A DNA stretch of 64,000 nucleotides from Candidatus Nanopelagicales bacterium (GTDB lineage Bacteria; Actinomycetota; Actinomycetes; S36-B12; GCA-2699445): assembly GCA_037045355.1 (NCBI GenBank), contig JBAOHO010000029.1, forward strand, positions 62,001 through 126,000, in the 5' to 3' direction. The position numbers and the translations under genes were made by a program. Below the pieces are notes generated by a model. It had not been told where the DNA came from. It did not search any database and was given only the letters and a program-made list of their open reading frames with translations. Each line of letters starts with the position of its first letter. Position 1 is the first letter of the stretch. Positions 1 to 9,057 of the stretch are shown here, piece by piece.

Positions 1-1705
1 CGGCGGGGTCATTTCCCAATGGTTCCGTTGTGATGTCGAGATTCATCGTGCCGGCCAGGGCATACGCAACAACCAACGGCGGCGAGGCCAGGTAGTTCAT
101 CTTCACGTCGGGGTTGATGCGACCTTCGAAGTTGCGGTTGCCCGAGAGCACCGCAGCCACGGCTAAGTCACCCGAGCGAACAGCTTCCGACACTTCGGTC
201 GGAAGTGGACCGGAGTTGCCGATGCAGGTCGTGCACCCGTATCCGACGAGGTCGAAACCGAGTTTGTCGAGGTAGGGGGTCAGGCCGGCCTTGTTCAGGT
301 AGTCGGTGACGACCTGGGACCCTGGGGCCAGGGTGGTCTTGACCCAGGGCTTGCGACTGAGGCCACGTTCCACGGCCTTCTTCGCGAGCAGACCGGCTCC
401 CAACATCACCGACGGATTCGACGTGTTGGTGCACGACGTTATCGCTGCGATGACGACCGCCCCATGGCCCAGGTTCACCTGCTGCCCCGACAGGTCCGCC
501 GCCACCGTGGCGTCGGGCTGATCGGAGTAGTCCGGCAACGCGGCCCGGAAGGCCGCGGCCGCTGCAGAGAGATCGATGCGGTCCTGGGGCCGTTTGGGTC
601 CGGCGATCGAAGGCCGCACCGTGCTCAGGTCGAGTTCGAGGAACTCCGAGTAGGTGGCCTCCCGACTGGGGTCATGCCACAGTCCCTGTTCTTTGCTGTA
701 CGCCTCGACCAGGGCGATCTGCTGGTCGGTGCGACCAGTCAGGCGCAAGTAGCGCAGGGTCTCGTCGTCGATGGGGAAGACCGCGGCGGTGGATCCGTAC
801 TCCGGGCTCATGTTGCCGATGGTCACCCGGTTGGCCAGCGGCACCGCTGCCACCCCGTCGCCGTAGAACTCGACGAACTTGCCGACAACGCCGTGCGCTC
901 GCAGGATCTCGGTGATGACAAGCACCAGATCGGTTGCAGTCGCTCCCTCGGGCAACTGGCCACTGAGCCGGAAACCGACCACTCGCGGGATGAGCATCGA
1001 GACCGGCTGGCCGAGCATGGCAGCCTCGGCCTCGATGCCTCCGACCCCCCAGCCGAGGACACCGAGTCCGTTGACCATGGTGGTGTGGGAGTCGGTGCCC
1101 ACACAGGTATCTGGGTAAGCCTGGCCGCCGTTGGCCATGACCACCCGTGCGAGCGCTTCGACGTTGACCTGATGAACAATGCCAGTGCTGGGGGGGACGA
1201 CCTTGAATCCGTCAAAGGCCGTCTGTCCCCAGCGCAGGAACTGGTAGCGCTCCCGATTGCGTTCGTACTCGAGTTCGACATTGCGCTCGGCTGCATCGGA
1301 CGTCCCGAAGTAGTCCGCAATGACCGAATGGTCGATGACGAGCTCGGCCGGAGCCAGAGGGTTGATCCGCTCGGGGTCACCGCCCAAGTCGCGCACCGCT
1401 TCTCGCATAGTGGCCAGATCCACGACACACGGCACCCCAGTGAAGTCCTGCATGATGACTCGTGCCGGGGTGAACTGAATCTCGTCGGTGGGAACGGCTG
1501 CAGCGTCCCACCCCGCGAGCGCGCTGATCTGCTCGGCGGTGACATTGGCGCCATCTTCGGTGCGCAACAGGTTCTCCAGGAGAACCTTGTGGGTGAACGG
1601 CAGGTGCGCGGACGCCGGCAACGCGTCGATCCGGAAGATCTCATAGGTCTCGGCTCCGACTTGCAGAGTCGCACGGGCATCGAAACTGTTGCGGCTGACA
1701 GCCAT
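1..1705 (-). CDS. acnA: Aconitate hydratase, N-terminal 568 residues (gene runs off the left edge)
   Basis: Interconverts citrate and isocitrate in the TCA cycle using a [4Fe-4S] cluster. From the ATG at 1705 (preceded by GAGAGGGAG) the frame stays open to the window edge. It starts MAVSRNSFDARATL, contains SCTNTSNPS with the first cluster cysteine at about residue 425, and YGCTTCIGNSG with the other two at about 491 and 494. The family is about 900 residues, so roughly the C-terminal third (swivel domain) lies outside. It sits 82 bp downstream of the RNA methyltransferase gene on the same strand. The identification is secure; that the protein is full length can only be assumed. Confidence 0.95.
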   Translation of the reverse strand, partial: MAVSRNSFDARATLQVGAETYEIFRIDALPASAHLPFTHKVLLENLLRTEDGANVTAEQISALAGWDAAAVPTDEIQFTPARVIMQDFTGVPCVVDLATMREAVRDLGGDPERINPLAPAELVIDHSVIADYFGTSDAAERNVELEYERNRERYQFLRWGQTAFDGFKVVPPSTGIVHQVNVEALARVVMANGGQAYPDTCVGTDSHTTMVNGLGVLGWGVGGIEAEAAMLGQPVSMLIPRVVGFRLSGQLPEGATATDLVLVITEILRAHGVVGKFVEFYGDGVAAVPLANRVTIGNMSPEYGSTAAVFPIDDETLRYLRLTGRTDQQIALVEAYSKEQGLWHDPSREATYSEFLELDLSTVRPSIAGPKRPQDRIDLSAAAAAFRAALPDYSDQPDATVAADLSGQQVNLGHGAVVIAAITSCTNTSNPSVMLGAGLLAKKAVERGLSRKPWVKTTLAPGSQVVTDYLNKAGLTPYLDKLGFDLVGYGCTTCIGNSGPLPTEVSEAVRSGDLAVAAVLSGNRNFEGRINPDVKMNYLASPPLVVAYALAGTMNLDITTEPLGNDPA

Positions 1706-1787
1706 GGTCTCCCTCTCATCCCCGACCAGGTCCTCGGCAGGGCGCCGATGATCTCCTCGGCGGAGCGCCAATAGTCTAGTGCGACGG

Positions 1788-2915
1788 TCAGCGGCGCAGG
1801 ACCGCCACTGTCTCGACGTGGTGTGTCATCGGGAACAGGTCGAAGCCGGTGATCTCATCGACCTCCCAGCCCTGCCGGATCAGCAATCCTGCATCCCTCG
1901 CCAAGGTGGCAGGATCACAGGCGACGTAGACGAGGGTATGGGCACTCGTCCGCGTCAGTCCCGTGACCACCCCTTTGCCGGCTCCCTTGCGGGGGGGATC
2001 GAGAACGATAACCTCAACGGGGGCATCGGGTTCAGCTGCGAGCCAGCGACCGACGTCTGCCGCGAACACGCGTACTGCCGGCAGATCGGACAGGTTGAGC
2101 GCGGCCTGATCGGCAGCCCGGCGATCACCTTCGACGGCCATCACCTGCTGGCGGGGGGTGGCCAGCGAGCCGGCCAGCAGACCGACACCGCAGTACAGGT
2201 CCCACCAAGCGGTGACTGAGGAGACGTACGGGGCAACCGCCTGGACCAAGGTCTCGGGAGCGGACACATGGACCTGCCAGAACAGGTCGGCCGAAACTGT
2301 CCAGTGACGATCGGCCACTTCATGGTGAACCTCGGGCGCGTGGGCCGTCGGGACAGGCGCGACCACCGCCTGATCGGGTTGGTCGACAACGAGCACCTCC
2401 GCACCTGGCTGCCCAGGGTCCAATCCCGCAAGGCGACGGTTGATGCCCGGCATCGAAATGGGGCAGGTCTCGATGCACACCACCTCATGATCTGCATGGC
2501 GGCGCAGTCCCCAGCCGCCCTCCCGATCAGCGGCGAACCGCGTCCGGGTCCGCCAGCCCGATCCGGAGCGGGGAACCGCCTGAACTTCTACGGGTCGATC
2601 GAGATCGGCCAACCGTGAGAACTGCTCGGAGATGACTTGGGCTTTGAGTTCCCGTTGATGGGCTTCGGCGATGTGCTGGAAGTCGCATCCCCCGCAGAGG
2701 CCGGCCATGTCGCATTCCGGGGTCACACGTTGCGGAGAAGGAGTGATTACCTCCACGACGTCCGCGAACAGGTACCGGCCCCGCGGGCCCGACCCGGTGA
2801 TCTCAGCCCTGACCGTCTCACCGGGGATCGCGTGCCGAACGAACACGACCTGCCCCTCATGGCGTCCGACGCAGTGGCCCCCATGGGCGATCCGGTCGAC
2901 GGTGAGCGTGATCAC
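1788..2915 (-). CDS. TrmA/RumA-type RNA (uracil-C5)-methyltransferase with TRAM domain
   Basis: A class I SAM-dependent enzyme that forms 5-methyluridine in rRNA or tRNA. An N-terminal TRAM domain occupies about residues 1–55. It is followed by an iron-sulfur type cysteine set (C68, C74 and C77 in ECDMAGLCGGC, plus a later CPIS cysteine). The Rossmann methyltransferase domain has the LDPPRKG motif and the nucleophile motif ACDPATLARD (C333). Length 375 aa is usual for the actinobacterial branch. The GTG start at 2915 overlaps the stop of the upstream permease (GTGA), so the two are cotranscribed. The exact target base (23S rRNA versus tRNA) cannot be read from sequence. Confidence 0.9.
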   Translation of the reverse strand: MITLTVDRIAHGGHCVGRHEGQVVFVRHAIPGETVRAEITGSGPRGRYLFADVVEVITPSPQRVTPECDMAGLCGGCDFQHIAEAHQRELKAQVISEQFSRLADLDRPVEVQAVPRSGSGWRTRTRFAADREGGWGLRRHADHEVVCIETCPISMPGINRRLAGLDPGQPGAEVLVVDQPDQAVVAPVPTAHAPEVHHEVADRHWTVSADLFWQVHVSAPETLVQAVAPYVSSVTAWWDLYCGVGLLAGSLATPRQQVMAVEGDRRAADQAALNLSDLPAVRVFAADVGRWLAAEPDAPVEVIVLDPPRKGAGKGVVTGLTRTSAHTLVYVACDPATLARDAGLLIRQGWEVDEITGFDLFPMTHHVETVAVLRR

Positions 2916-4939
2916 CGCCGGGTCACCGGTGGGGTCACCCCGTCGGCGGGAGGCTGCACGGCTTCAGTGCTGCCGAGCCGGATGGCCTCTGCGATCGGGT
3001 TCTCGGACTGATCGCCGGGATCAACGGCGGACTGCAGTTGCCATGGCACGGTCACCAGGACGACATTCTTCGAGAACATCAGGCGGGCGCGCAGCCTCAG
3101 CGCCGACTGGTTGTGCAGCAGGTGTTCGTACCAGTGGCCCACCACGTATTGGGGGATGTACACGGCAACGAGGTCGCGCGGTGACTCCCGCCGCAGGTTC
3201 TTGACGTGCTGCACGACCGGGCGTGTGATCTCTCGATAGGGGGAATCCAGCACTCGCAGAGGAACCGGGATCTCGCGACGCTCCCATTCCGCCATCAGTT
3301 GCTGAGTCTCTCCCGGGTCGACATTCACGGTGATGGCCTCCAGCACTGCTGGACGGCTTCCGCGCGCATAGGCCAGAGCCCGCAGGGTGGGTTTGTGAAT
3401 CTTGGAGACCAGGACGAGCGCCAGTACCCGAGACGGCAGCGTGACCTTCTCATCGTCACGATCCAAGGCGAGCTCGACGTTGACACGGTCGTAGTGGGCG
3501 CGGATGGCCCTCATCAACAGATAAAGAAGAGGGATCAAGATGCAGACGATCCAGGCACCGCGAGTGAACTTGGTGACGATGACAATGATCAGCACCGAAC
3601 CTGTCAGAACTGCTCCGATGGAGTTCACCACCCGCGATCGGCGCATGTGAGCGGGTTTGTCCGCCGGCGATGGATCACGCAACTTGCGGGTCCAGTGGAT
3701 CACCATCCCGATCTGGCTCAACGTGAACGAGATGAACACGCCGACGATGTACAACTGGATCAGCGAACTGACATCCGCTTTGAAGATGAACACCAACACA
3801 GCCGCCATGAGCGCCAAAGCCAGGATCCCATTGCTGTACGCGAGCCGGTCGCCACGGGTGTGCAGTTGCCGGGGTAGGTAACCGTCTCGCCCGAGCACCG
3901 ACCCCAGCACGGGAAACCCATTGAAAGCGGTGTTGGCGGCGAGCACCAGAATTGCCGCGGTGGCGATGGACACGATCGCCACCGCCCACGTCGCGTCACC
4001 GAAGACCGCTTCAGCGATCTGGACGATCACCGTCTTCTGACTCTGGCCCGCTGGAAGACCGATCAACTCGCTGTCGTTGTCTGTAACCTTGACCCCGGTC
4101 TGGATGGCGAGGAAGGTGATGGCCCCGAACATGCTGGTGGCGATCAATCCGAGCGCCAGCAAGGTAGTGGCAGCGTTGCGGCTCTTCGGCGGTCGGAACG
4201 CAGGGACCCCGTTGGCGATGGCTTCGATGCCGGTGAGAGCTGTGGTGCCCGACGAGAACGCCCGCGCCAACAGAAACACGAGCGCAACCCCCAGATACTC
4301 GTGTTCAGCCTCGATCTGCCAGGCGGCGCTCTCCGCAACCATCTGCTGCCCGCTCGTCGCCTTGATGATCGCCGTCAGCACCATGGCCCCGATGCTGAAC
4401 ATGAACAGGTAGGTGGGAATAGCGAACAAGGACCCGGACTCGCGGACACCCCGCAGGTTGAGGAAAGTGATGGCCGCGATCGCGAGCAAAGCGATCAAGA
4501 CGGTGTTCTCTTCCACGAATGTCGAGATCGAGGCAAGACTTGCGACACCAGCCGAGATGCTGACCGCGACGGTGAGCACGTAATCCACGAGGAGAGCCGA
4601 CGCCACAAGTACGCCTGCGCGGGGACCGATATTCGTGGTGACGACTTCGTAGTCGCCCCCACCGGACGGGTACGCATGCACATTCTGGCGATAGGACGCC
4701 ACGACCACGAAGTAGACGACAACCACCATCGCGGCGATCCACGGTCCGTACTGGTACAGCGAAGCGCCGCCCAAAGCCAGCACGACGAGGATTTCCTGAG
4801 TGGCGTAGGCGTTGGACGAGAGGGCGTCGGACGCAAAAACAGGAAGTGCGATCCGCTTGGGCAACAGGGTCTCGTCCAACTTGTCGCTGCGTAATGCGCG
4901 GCCGACAACTACTCGCTTCGCGTATTCGGACAAGCCCAC
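2912..4939 (-). CDS. APC-superfamily permease, possibly a KimA-like potassium importer
   Basis: Integral membrane transporter of 675 aa with about twelve hydrophobic segments in the first 450 residues. A soluble C-terminal domain of about 200 residues follows (KVTLPSRVLALVLVSKIHKP onward). The N-terminal region has the LPVFASDALSSNAYA signature of this actinobacterial permease family. The soluble C-terminal domain and the two TrkA-type regulators transcribed divergently 89 bp away recall potassium transporters of the KUP/KimA type; this substrate is inference, and an amino acid permease is the alternative. Start ATG at 4939. The 4940–5028 gap must hold both divergent promoters. Confidence 0.8.
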   Translation of the reverse strand: MGLSEYAKRVVVGRALRSDKLDETLLPKRIALPVFASDALSSNAYATQEILVVLALGGASLYQYGPWIAAMVVVVYFVVVASYRQNVHAYPSGGGDYEVVTTNIGPRAGVLVASALLVDYVLTVAVSISAGVASLASISTFVEENTVLIALLAIAAITFLNLRGVRESGSLFAIPTYLFMFSIGAMVLTAIIKATSGQQMVAESAAWQIEAEHEYLGVALVFLLARAFSSGTTALTGIEAIANGVPAFRPPKSRNAATTLLALGLIATSMFGAITFLAIQTGVKVTDNDSELIGLPAGQSQKTVIVQIAEAVFGDATWAVAIVSIATAAILVLAANTAFNGFPVLGSVLGRDGYLPRQLHTRGDRLAYSNGILALALMAAVLVFIFKADVSSLIQLYIVGVFISFTLSQIGMVIHWTRKLRDPSPADKPAHMRRSRVVNSIGAVLTGSVLIIVIVTKFTRGAWIVCILIPLLYLLMRAIRAHYDRVNVELALDRDDEKVTLPSRVLALVLVSKIHKPTLRALAYARGSRPAVLEAITVNVDPGETQQLMAEWERREIPVPLRVLDSPYREITRPVVQHVKNLRRESPRDLVAVYIPQYVVGHWYEHLLHNQSALRLRARLMFSKNVVLVTVPWQLQSAVDPGDQSENPIAEAIRLGSTEAVQPPADGVTPPVTRR

Positions 4940-5028
4940 GAGTCCTCATAGTAGGGTTCCGCGCGCGCGGCGGGTGAACCGCGCCGTGTAGCGTTGGTCG
5001 GCGGAGCCGGCCAGAAGGGATCGCACGC

Positions 5029-5694
5029 GTGCACATCGTCATCATGGGCTGCGGTCGGGTGGGTTCAGCATTGGCTCTCAAGCTCGAGGAGGAAGGGCAC
5101 TCTGTGGCGGTCATCGATCGCGATGCTGCTTCATTTCGACGCCTCGGACCGACCTTTCGAGGCACCACCGTCACCGGGGTCGGATTCGATCGCGACACCC
5201 TGAGGCGGGCCAACATAGCTGAGGCGCATGCGTTCGCTGCCGTCAGCAGCGGTGACAACTCCAACATCTTGGCGGCCCGCGTCGCGCGTGAGACGTTCGC
5301 CGTCGAGAACGTGGTCGCGCGCATCTACGATCCGAAGCGAGCCGAGATCTACGAGCGCCTCGGTATCCCGACGGTCGCGACGGTGGCCTGGTCCACTGGC
5401 CAGATGCTCAGACGTCTCATGCCCGAAGGAGCCTCCGAGGAATGGCGCGACCCGAGCGGCACCGTGATCCTGGCGCAGATGACTGTGAACCCTGAGTGGA
5501 TCGGGCACCGCATCCGGTGGATGGGTGAACAGACCGGATCGCGAATCGCCTTCGTCACTCGTTACGGCGAGGGGCTGCTACCCGACGCCGACACGGTGCT
5601 GCAGGAGGGGGACTTGTTGCACATCGTCATGCGGGCCGACGAGCGCGACAGCGTGGAGAAGGCTCTGCGGCAACCGCCGAAGGAGACGCCGTGA
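5029..5694 (+). CDS. TrkA-family potassium uptake regulatory protein (first of two, CeoB-like)
   Basis: Cytoplasmic NAD(H)-binding regulatory subunit of K+ transport. The Rossmann TrkA-N (RCK-N) domain opens with MGCGRVGSALA and has the acidic VIDRD at the end of beta-2. A TrkA-C domain follows from about residue 140 (TVILAQMTVNPEW onward). GTG start at 5029 with AGAAGGGA upstream. The gene overlaps the second trkA by 4 bp (GTGA), as in the mycobacterial ceoB-ceoC pair. No Trk/Ktr membrane subunit lies in the window, so the divergent permease is the nearest candidate partner. Confidence 0.92.
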   Translation: MHIVIMGCGRVGSALALKLEEEGHSVAVIDRDAASFRRLGPTFRGTTVTGVGFDRDTLRRANIAEAHAFAAVSSGDNSNILAARVARETFAVENVVARIYDPKRAEIYERLGIPTVATVAWSTGQMLRRLMPEGASEEWRDPSGTVILAQMTVNPEWIGHRIRWMGEQTGSRIAFVTRYGEGLLPDADTVLQEGDLLHIVMRADERDSVEKALRQPPKETP

Positions 5695-6392
5695 GAGTAG
5701 CCATCGCCGGCGCCGGCAAGGTCGGCCGTAGCATCGCGCGGGAACTGATCGCCAACGGCCACCAGGTCCTGCTCATCGACCGCGATCCCGACATCGTGTC
5801 GGGCAGTGTCGTGAAAAGCGCCGAGATCCTGCTCGCGGATGCCTGCGAGATCTCGTCGCTCAACGAGGCCGACCTGGCCAACTGCCAGGTGGTGGTCGCC
5901 GCGACAGGTGACGACAAGTCCAACCTCGTAGTCTCCCTGCTCGCAAAGACCGAGTACGGCGTCCCCCGCGTGGTCGCCCGAGTGAACCACCCGAAGAACG
6001 AGTGGATGTTCGACGAGTCCTGGGGCGTCGATGTCGCGGTCTCCACCCCACGCATGCTGTCCGCGCTCGTCGAAGAAGCGGTGACCGTGGGCGATCTGGT
6101 GCGACTGTTCACCTTCCGACAGGGCGAGGCCAACCTGGTGGAGTTGACACTGCCCGCCGACTCGAGTTTGGCCGGCTCCCGCGTCGGTGACGTTGCCTGG
6201 ACGCCTGACACCGCGCTCGTGGCCATCGTGCGAGGGACGCACGTCATTGCTCCCACACCTGACGACCCCCTCGAGTCGGGGGACGAACTGCTGTTCGTGT
6301 GCAGTCCGGCCCAAGAGGAGGCCCTGCAACAACTACTGTCGCCTGGCCATGTGCACCGGTCCGCCGGCGACGACGTCGACGACGACGACTGA
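5691..6392 (+). CDS. TrkA-family potassium uptake regulatory protein (second of two, CeoC-like)
   Basis: Second RCK-type regulator of K+ transport, 233 aa. TrkA-N carries IAGAGKVGRSIARE followed by LLIDRDPD. The middle segment (TGDDKSNLVVSLLAKTEYGVP) is typical of the family. TrkA-C runs from about residue 140 to 220, and a short acidic tail (DDVDDDD) ends the protein. The GTG start overlaps the stop of the first trkA by 4 bp, so the proteins are translationally coupled and probably form a hetero-oligomeric ring. It converges with the DUF3159 gene 29 bp downstream. Confidence 0.92.
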   Translation: MRVAIAGAGKVGRSIARELIANGHQVLLIDRDPDIVSGSVVKSAEILLADACEISSLNEADLANCQVVVAATGDDKSNLVVSLLAKTEYGVPRVVARVNHPKNEWMFDESWGVDVAVSTPRMLSALVEEAVTVGDLVRLFTFRQGEANLVELTLPADSSLAGSRVGDVAWTPDTALVAIVRGTHVIAPTPDDPLESGDELLFVCSPAQEEALQQLLSPGHVHRSAGDDVDDDD

Positions 6393-6421
6393 CGCGGGGT
6401 TTCAGTCGGCTCGCCGAGATG

Positions 6422-7147
6422 TCAGTCGACTCGACGCGCTGCGTCGGGATCGACGACCGTGACCTCTTCGTCGGACGAGTCGATCTCCTCAGTGGTCGGC
6501 CCAGGGTCCGCGCGTTCGTCCCGCCGCAGCACAGGAGCCATGATCCGATAGGACAGGTACGCCACCAGAAGGAACAGCGGCCAACCCATGGCGAGTTTGG
6601 CGACTCCGAGGATCTCCACGGCACCAGCGAAGTACAAGGGCACCTGCACGACGAGGCGCAGGGCGAACATCCCGGCCCACAGCCATGTCGCGGCTGTTGC
6701 CGCACTGCGGGCCCTGGGGTCGCGCGACCAGGACGTCAGGTCCCCCGTCACGGCGCCAGCGGCGTATCCCACCAGAGGGCGCCGGATCAGCGCGGAGATC
6801 GCGAAGACCGCCGCATAGGCGGCGTTGATCAACAGACCCGGGAGAAAGAAGTCCTCGGCGCGTCCAGTTCGTGCTGCGAAGAACGCGGCGATCCCGACGC
6901 CCACGAGGCCCGCGAGAATCTGCTGGAGTGATTCGCCACGCACCTTGCGGAGGATCGCCACCACGACGCCCGCGGCGACCGCGGCCCATACGGAGGGCAT
7001 CAATTGCGATCCGGAGACCAGGTACACGACCAGGAACACCGCGGTCGGTAGTCCGGAATCCAGTAGTCCGCGGCTGCCCCCGATGCCGCTCGCAAGCGCG
7101 GACGAGACGTCGGCGGAACTCACCCGCCGGTCGTCCGGGGTGCTCAC
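6422..7147 (-). CDS. DUF3159 family membrane protein
   Basis: Conserved actinobacterial membrane protein of unknown function, 241 aa. About six hydrophobic helices span residues 35–215 (for example TAVFLVVYLVSG, AAVAAGVVVAIL, FFLPGLLINAAYAAVFAI), with acidic polar ends. The GTG start at 7147 overlaps the stop of the OB-fold gene by 4 bp, so the two form an operon. The same pair beside trkA genes is seen in mycobacteria. Just past its stop, a 20-bp period (TCAGTCG at 6402 and 6422) gives a weak two-copy repeat. Confidence 0.85.
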   Translation of the reverse strand: MSTPDDRRVSSADVSSALASGIGGSRGLLDSGLPTAVFLVVYLVSGSQLMPSVWAAVAAGVVVAILRKVRGESLQQILAGLVGVGIAAFFAARTGRAEDFFLPGLLINAAYAAVFAISALIRRPLVGYAAGAVTGDLTSWSRDPRARSAATAATWLWAGMFALRLVVQVPLYFAGAVEILGVAKLAMGWPLFLLVAYLSYRIMAPVLRRDERADPGPTTEEIDSSDEEVTVVDPDAARRVD

Positions 7148-7518
7148 GTGGTTCCGCGGGGACGCAACGAGTACCGCGGATTAAAAATCGTCACCGTGTC
7201 GTCCAGGCAGGTCATGCGGCCCGTGATGGTGATGGCTCGACCGGCTTCGATGCCGGCGATCTGCCGCCGCCCCAGCCAGACCAGAGTCATGTGACCGGTG
7301 CCGTCGTAGAGATCGGCCTCAAGAGCCGGTGCTCCGGCGACGGGTCGAACGATGACGCTGTTCAACACGCCACAGGCGGTCACGACGTCGCCGCGGGAAC
7401 AGGCATTGATCGGTGTCGCGCCTGCCTCCTCAGCGACTTGTTGGAGGTCTTTCTCCTCCGTGGCACCACGGGACAGACCGGTGGCGAGCCGGGAGCGCGC
7501 AGCCTGCAACAGACCCAT
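7144..7518 (-). CDS. OB-fold nucleic-acid-binding domain protein
   Basis: Small protein (124 aa) with a short helical N-terminus and one OB fold at about residues 45–115: RGDVVTACGVLNSVIVRP, then EADLYDGTGHMTLVWLGRR and GRAITITGRM. The pattern resembles tRNA-anticodon/RecG-wedge OB folds. It probably binds nucleic acid, but no partner is known. It is the first gene of a two-gene operon with the DUF3159 membrane protein, an arrangement conserved in actinobacteria. Start ATG at 7518; a divergent hydrolase gene begins 60 bp away. Confidence 0.82.
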   Translation of the reverse strand: MGLLQAARSRLATGLSRGATEEKDLQQVAEEAGATPINACSRGDVVTACGVLNSVIVRPVAGAPALEADLYDGTGHMTLVWLGRRQIAGIEAGRAITITGRMTCLDDTVTIFNPRYSLRPRGTT

Positions 7519-7578
7519 AGCCTCAGGCTAACCGCGCCGCGCCGACTCGGCCAGCGGTTGGTACGTCACGATGGGGGG

Positions 7579-8301
7579 ATGGACCATACGGCGGCTGAAC
7601 CTGCGGCGCATGAACTCGACGCCTGCCGCCTCGTGTTGGCTCATGGCGCGGGATCTGACGCGCGATTCCTCGAGTTGGCTTTCCCGGCCGACCGGTTAGG
7701 GGTGCGGGAGACCGTCGTGGTCGACGATCGCACGGGACGCATCGACCGGATCATGACGGCTCTGGCACACGCCGCCGCAGACCCTGTCCCCACCATCCTT
7801 GGGGGTGTGTCGTTGGGTGCTCATGCTGCTGCCGCGTTGCTGGCCCGACCCGACCTACCGCGACATGTGGTCGCCGGTCTTCTCGTGATGCCGGCATGGA
7901 CTGGGCACCCGGATCCCGTGGCTGACCTGACCCACGCTGCCGGCGACGCCCTGGCGGTGCTGGGGCCCGAAGGAGTGCTCGCCGAACTCGATCCAGACGA
8001 CTGGGTGACACCGCAACTGGCTCGCGCCTGGGCGCACCGCACGGCGGCGGATCTGGTGCAGGAACTGCTCACCGCTGCCACGCAGGACGCTCCGGATGCT
8101 GCGGCGATGGCGAGGATTTCGGTGCCGTGCGCCATCGTGGCCTTGGCCGACGACCCGCTGCATCCGGTGTCCGTCGCGACTCGTTGGCAGCAACTGATCC
8201 CCACTTCGGAACAGGTCTCGATCCCCCGAGAAGGACCCGGTGACGGACTCTGGGTGTTCGCGACAGCGGCACGCGAGGCCCTGCTGCGCCTTCAGTTCTG
8301 A
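7579..8301 (+). CDS. Alpha/beta-hydrolase-like protein (Rv2695-like position)
   Basis: A 240-aa protein starting MDHTAAEPAAHELD. It shows an alpha/beta-hydrolase layout: LVLAHGAGSD (oxyanion strand-loop), ILGGVSLGAHAAAAL (nucleophile elbow G-x-S-x-G, with S as GVSLG), and a late IVALADDPLHPVS segment where the catalytic acid and histidine are expected. ATG 7579 is preceded by GGGGG as a weak RBS. It lies between trkA/DUF3159 and DUF3710 as in mycobacteria. Substrate unknown. The gene converges with DUF3710 with only 15 bp between stops. Confidence 0.8.
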   Translation: MDHTAAEPAAHELDACRLVLAHGAGSDARFLELAFPADRLGVRETVVVDDRTGRIDRIMTALAHAAADPVPTILGGVSLGAHAAAALLARPDLPRHVVAGLLVMPAWTGHPDPVADLTHAAGDALAVLGPEGVLAELDPDDWVTPQLARAWAHRTAADLVQELLTAATQDAPDAAAMARISVPCAIVALADDPLHPVSVATRWQQLIPTSEQVSIPREGPGDGLWVFATAAREALLRLQF

Positions 8302-8316
8302 GGCGGTCCTCCCGGC

Positions 8317-9057
8317 TCAGACAGGCTCCTGAGAACCGTCGTCGCCGTCGGATTCCTCCACCTGACCGGGCACCTCGGTGGGCAGGGTGAGGGACAGGGC
8401 GACTCCCACGGGCATGGCGGCGTCGCCGCGCACGACGACGATGGAACGGAACAAGTCCTCGAGCGGCCCGGCGGTCTCGCGATCGGTCCCCGCTCCGAAC
8501 ATGACCCCCTGCAAAGTCCACCGCGGACCGTCGACCCCCACGAACCGGATGGGTTGCACGACGTTGTTGCCTTGCTCGTCCTGCGCCGTCAGCGCCGCTG
8601 CTATCTCGTTGCCGAACGGACCGGCGGACTCGTCCACCGTTCCGCCGCCGGAACTGATCTCGCGGCGCAGTTCGGTCAGTGCCTGCTCCCAGCCGCCTCC
8701 CGACTTCGGTCCCGCGAACGCCCGCACCTGGACAGCACCCGCACCATGGACCAAGGTGACCGCTGCGGGCTCGTTGGTCTCGGGGTCGATCTCGACTCGG
8801 ATCTCCAACCCGTCGACGAGGGGGATCTGCACGGCACCGAAGTTGATGCGTTCGGCCACCATGGGGTCCGGCTCGACGACCTCTTCGATGTCGAATGGAC
8901 CCGCACTCCGGTCCACGGCGACCGGTTCCGGCGGGGCCGGCTCTTCATCGGAAGAGGCATCCTCGTCGGCGTGAGCGGTTCCGTCGGTGACCCCGTCCCA
9001 CTCGTCGCTGTCGGGCTGCGTGGAATCGTCCGTGGCCTTCTTACGCTTGAACATCAC
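8317..9057 (-). CDS. DUF3710 family protein
   Basis: Conserved actinobacterial protein, 246 aa, function unknown. An acidic, low-complexity N-terminus (residues 1–55, MMFKRKKATDD then many D/E) precedes a globular DUF3710 domain: GPFDIEEV, RINFGAVQIPLVDGLEIRVE, then WTLQGVMFGAGTDRETAGPLEDLFRSIVVVRG near the end, split here as WTLQGVMFGAG and LEDLFRSIVVVRG. Its start overlaps the end of dut by 4 bp, the usual actinobacterial dut–DUF3710 order. Confidence 0.88.
   Translation of the reverse strand: MMFKRKKATDDSTQPDSDEWDGVTDGTAHADEDASSDEEPAPPEPVAVDRSAGPFDIEEVVEPDPMVAERINFGAVQIPLVDGLEIRVEIDPETNEPAAVTLVHGAGAVQVRAFAGPKSGGGWEQALTELRREISSGGGTVDESAGPFGNEIAAALTAQDEQGNNVVQPIRFVGVDGPRWTLQGVMFGAGTDRETAGPLEDLFRSIVVVRGDAAMPVGVALSLTLPTEVPGQVEESDGDDGSQEPV

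Noticed and set aside
464..1774. 436-residue plus-strand open frame
   Set aside because: It is antisense to aconitase, whose protein matches are clear; the composition is that of a shadow frame.
4940..5028. c-di-AMP (ydaO-type) riboswitch before the permease
   Set aside because: The divergent gap is only 89 bp and shows none of the conserved helices that I could identify.
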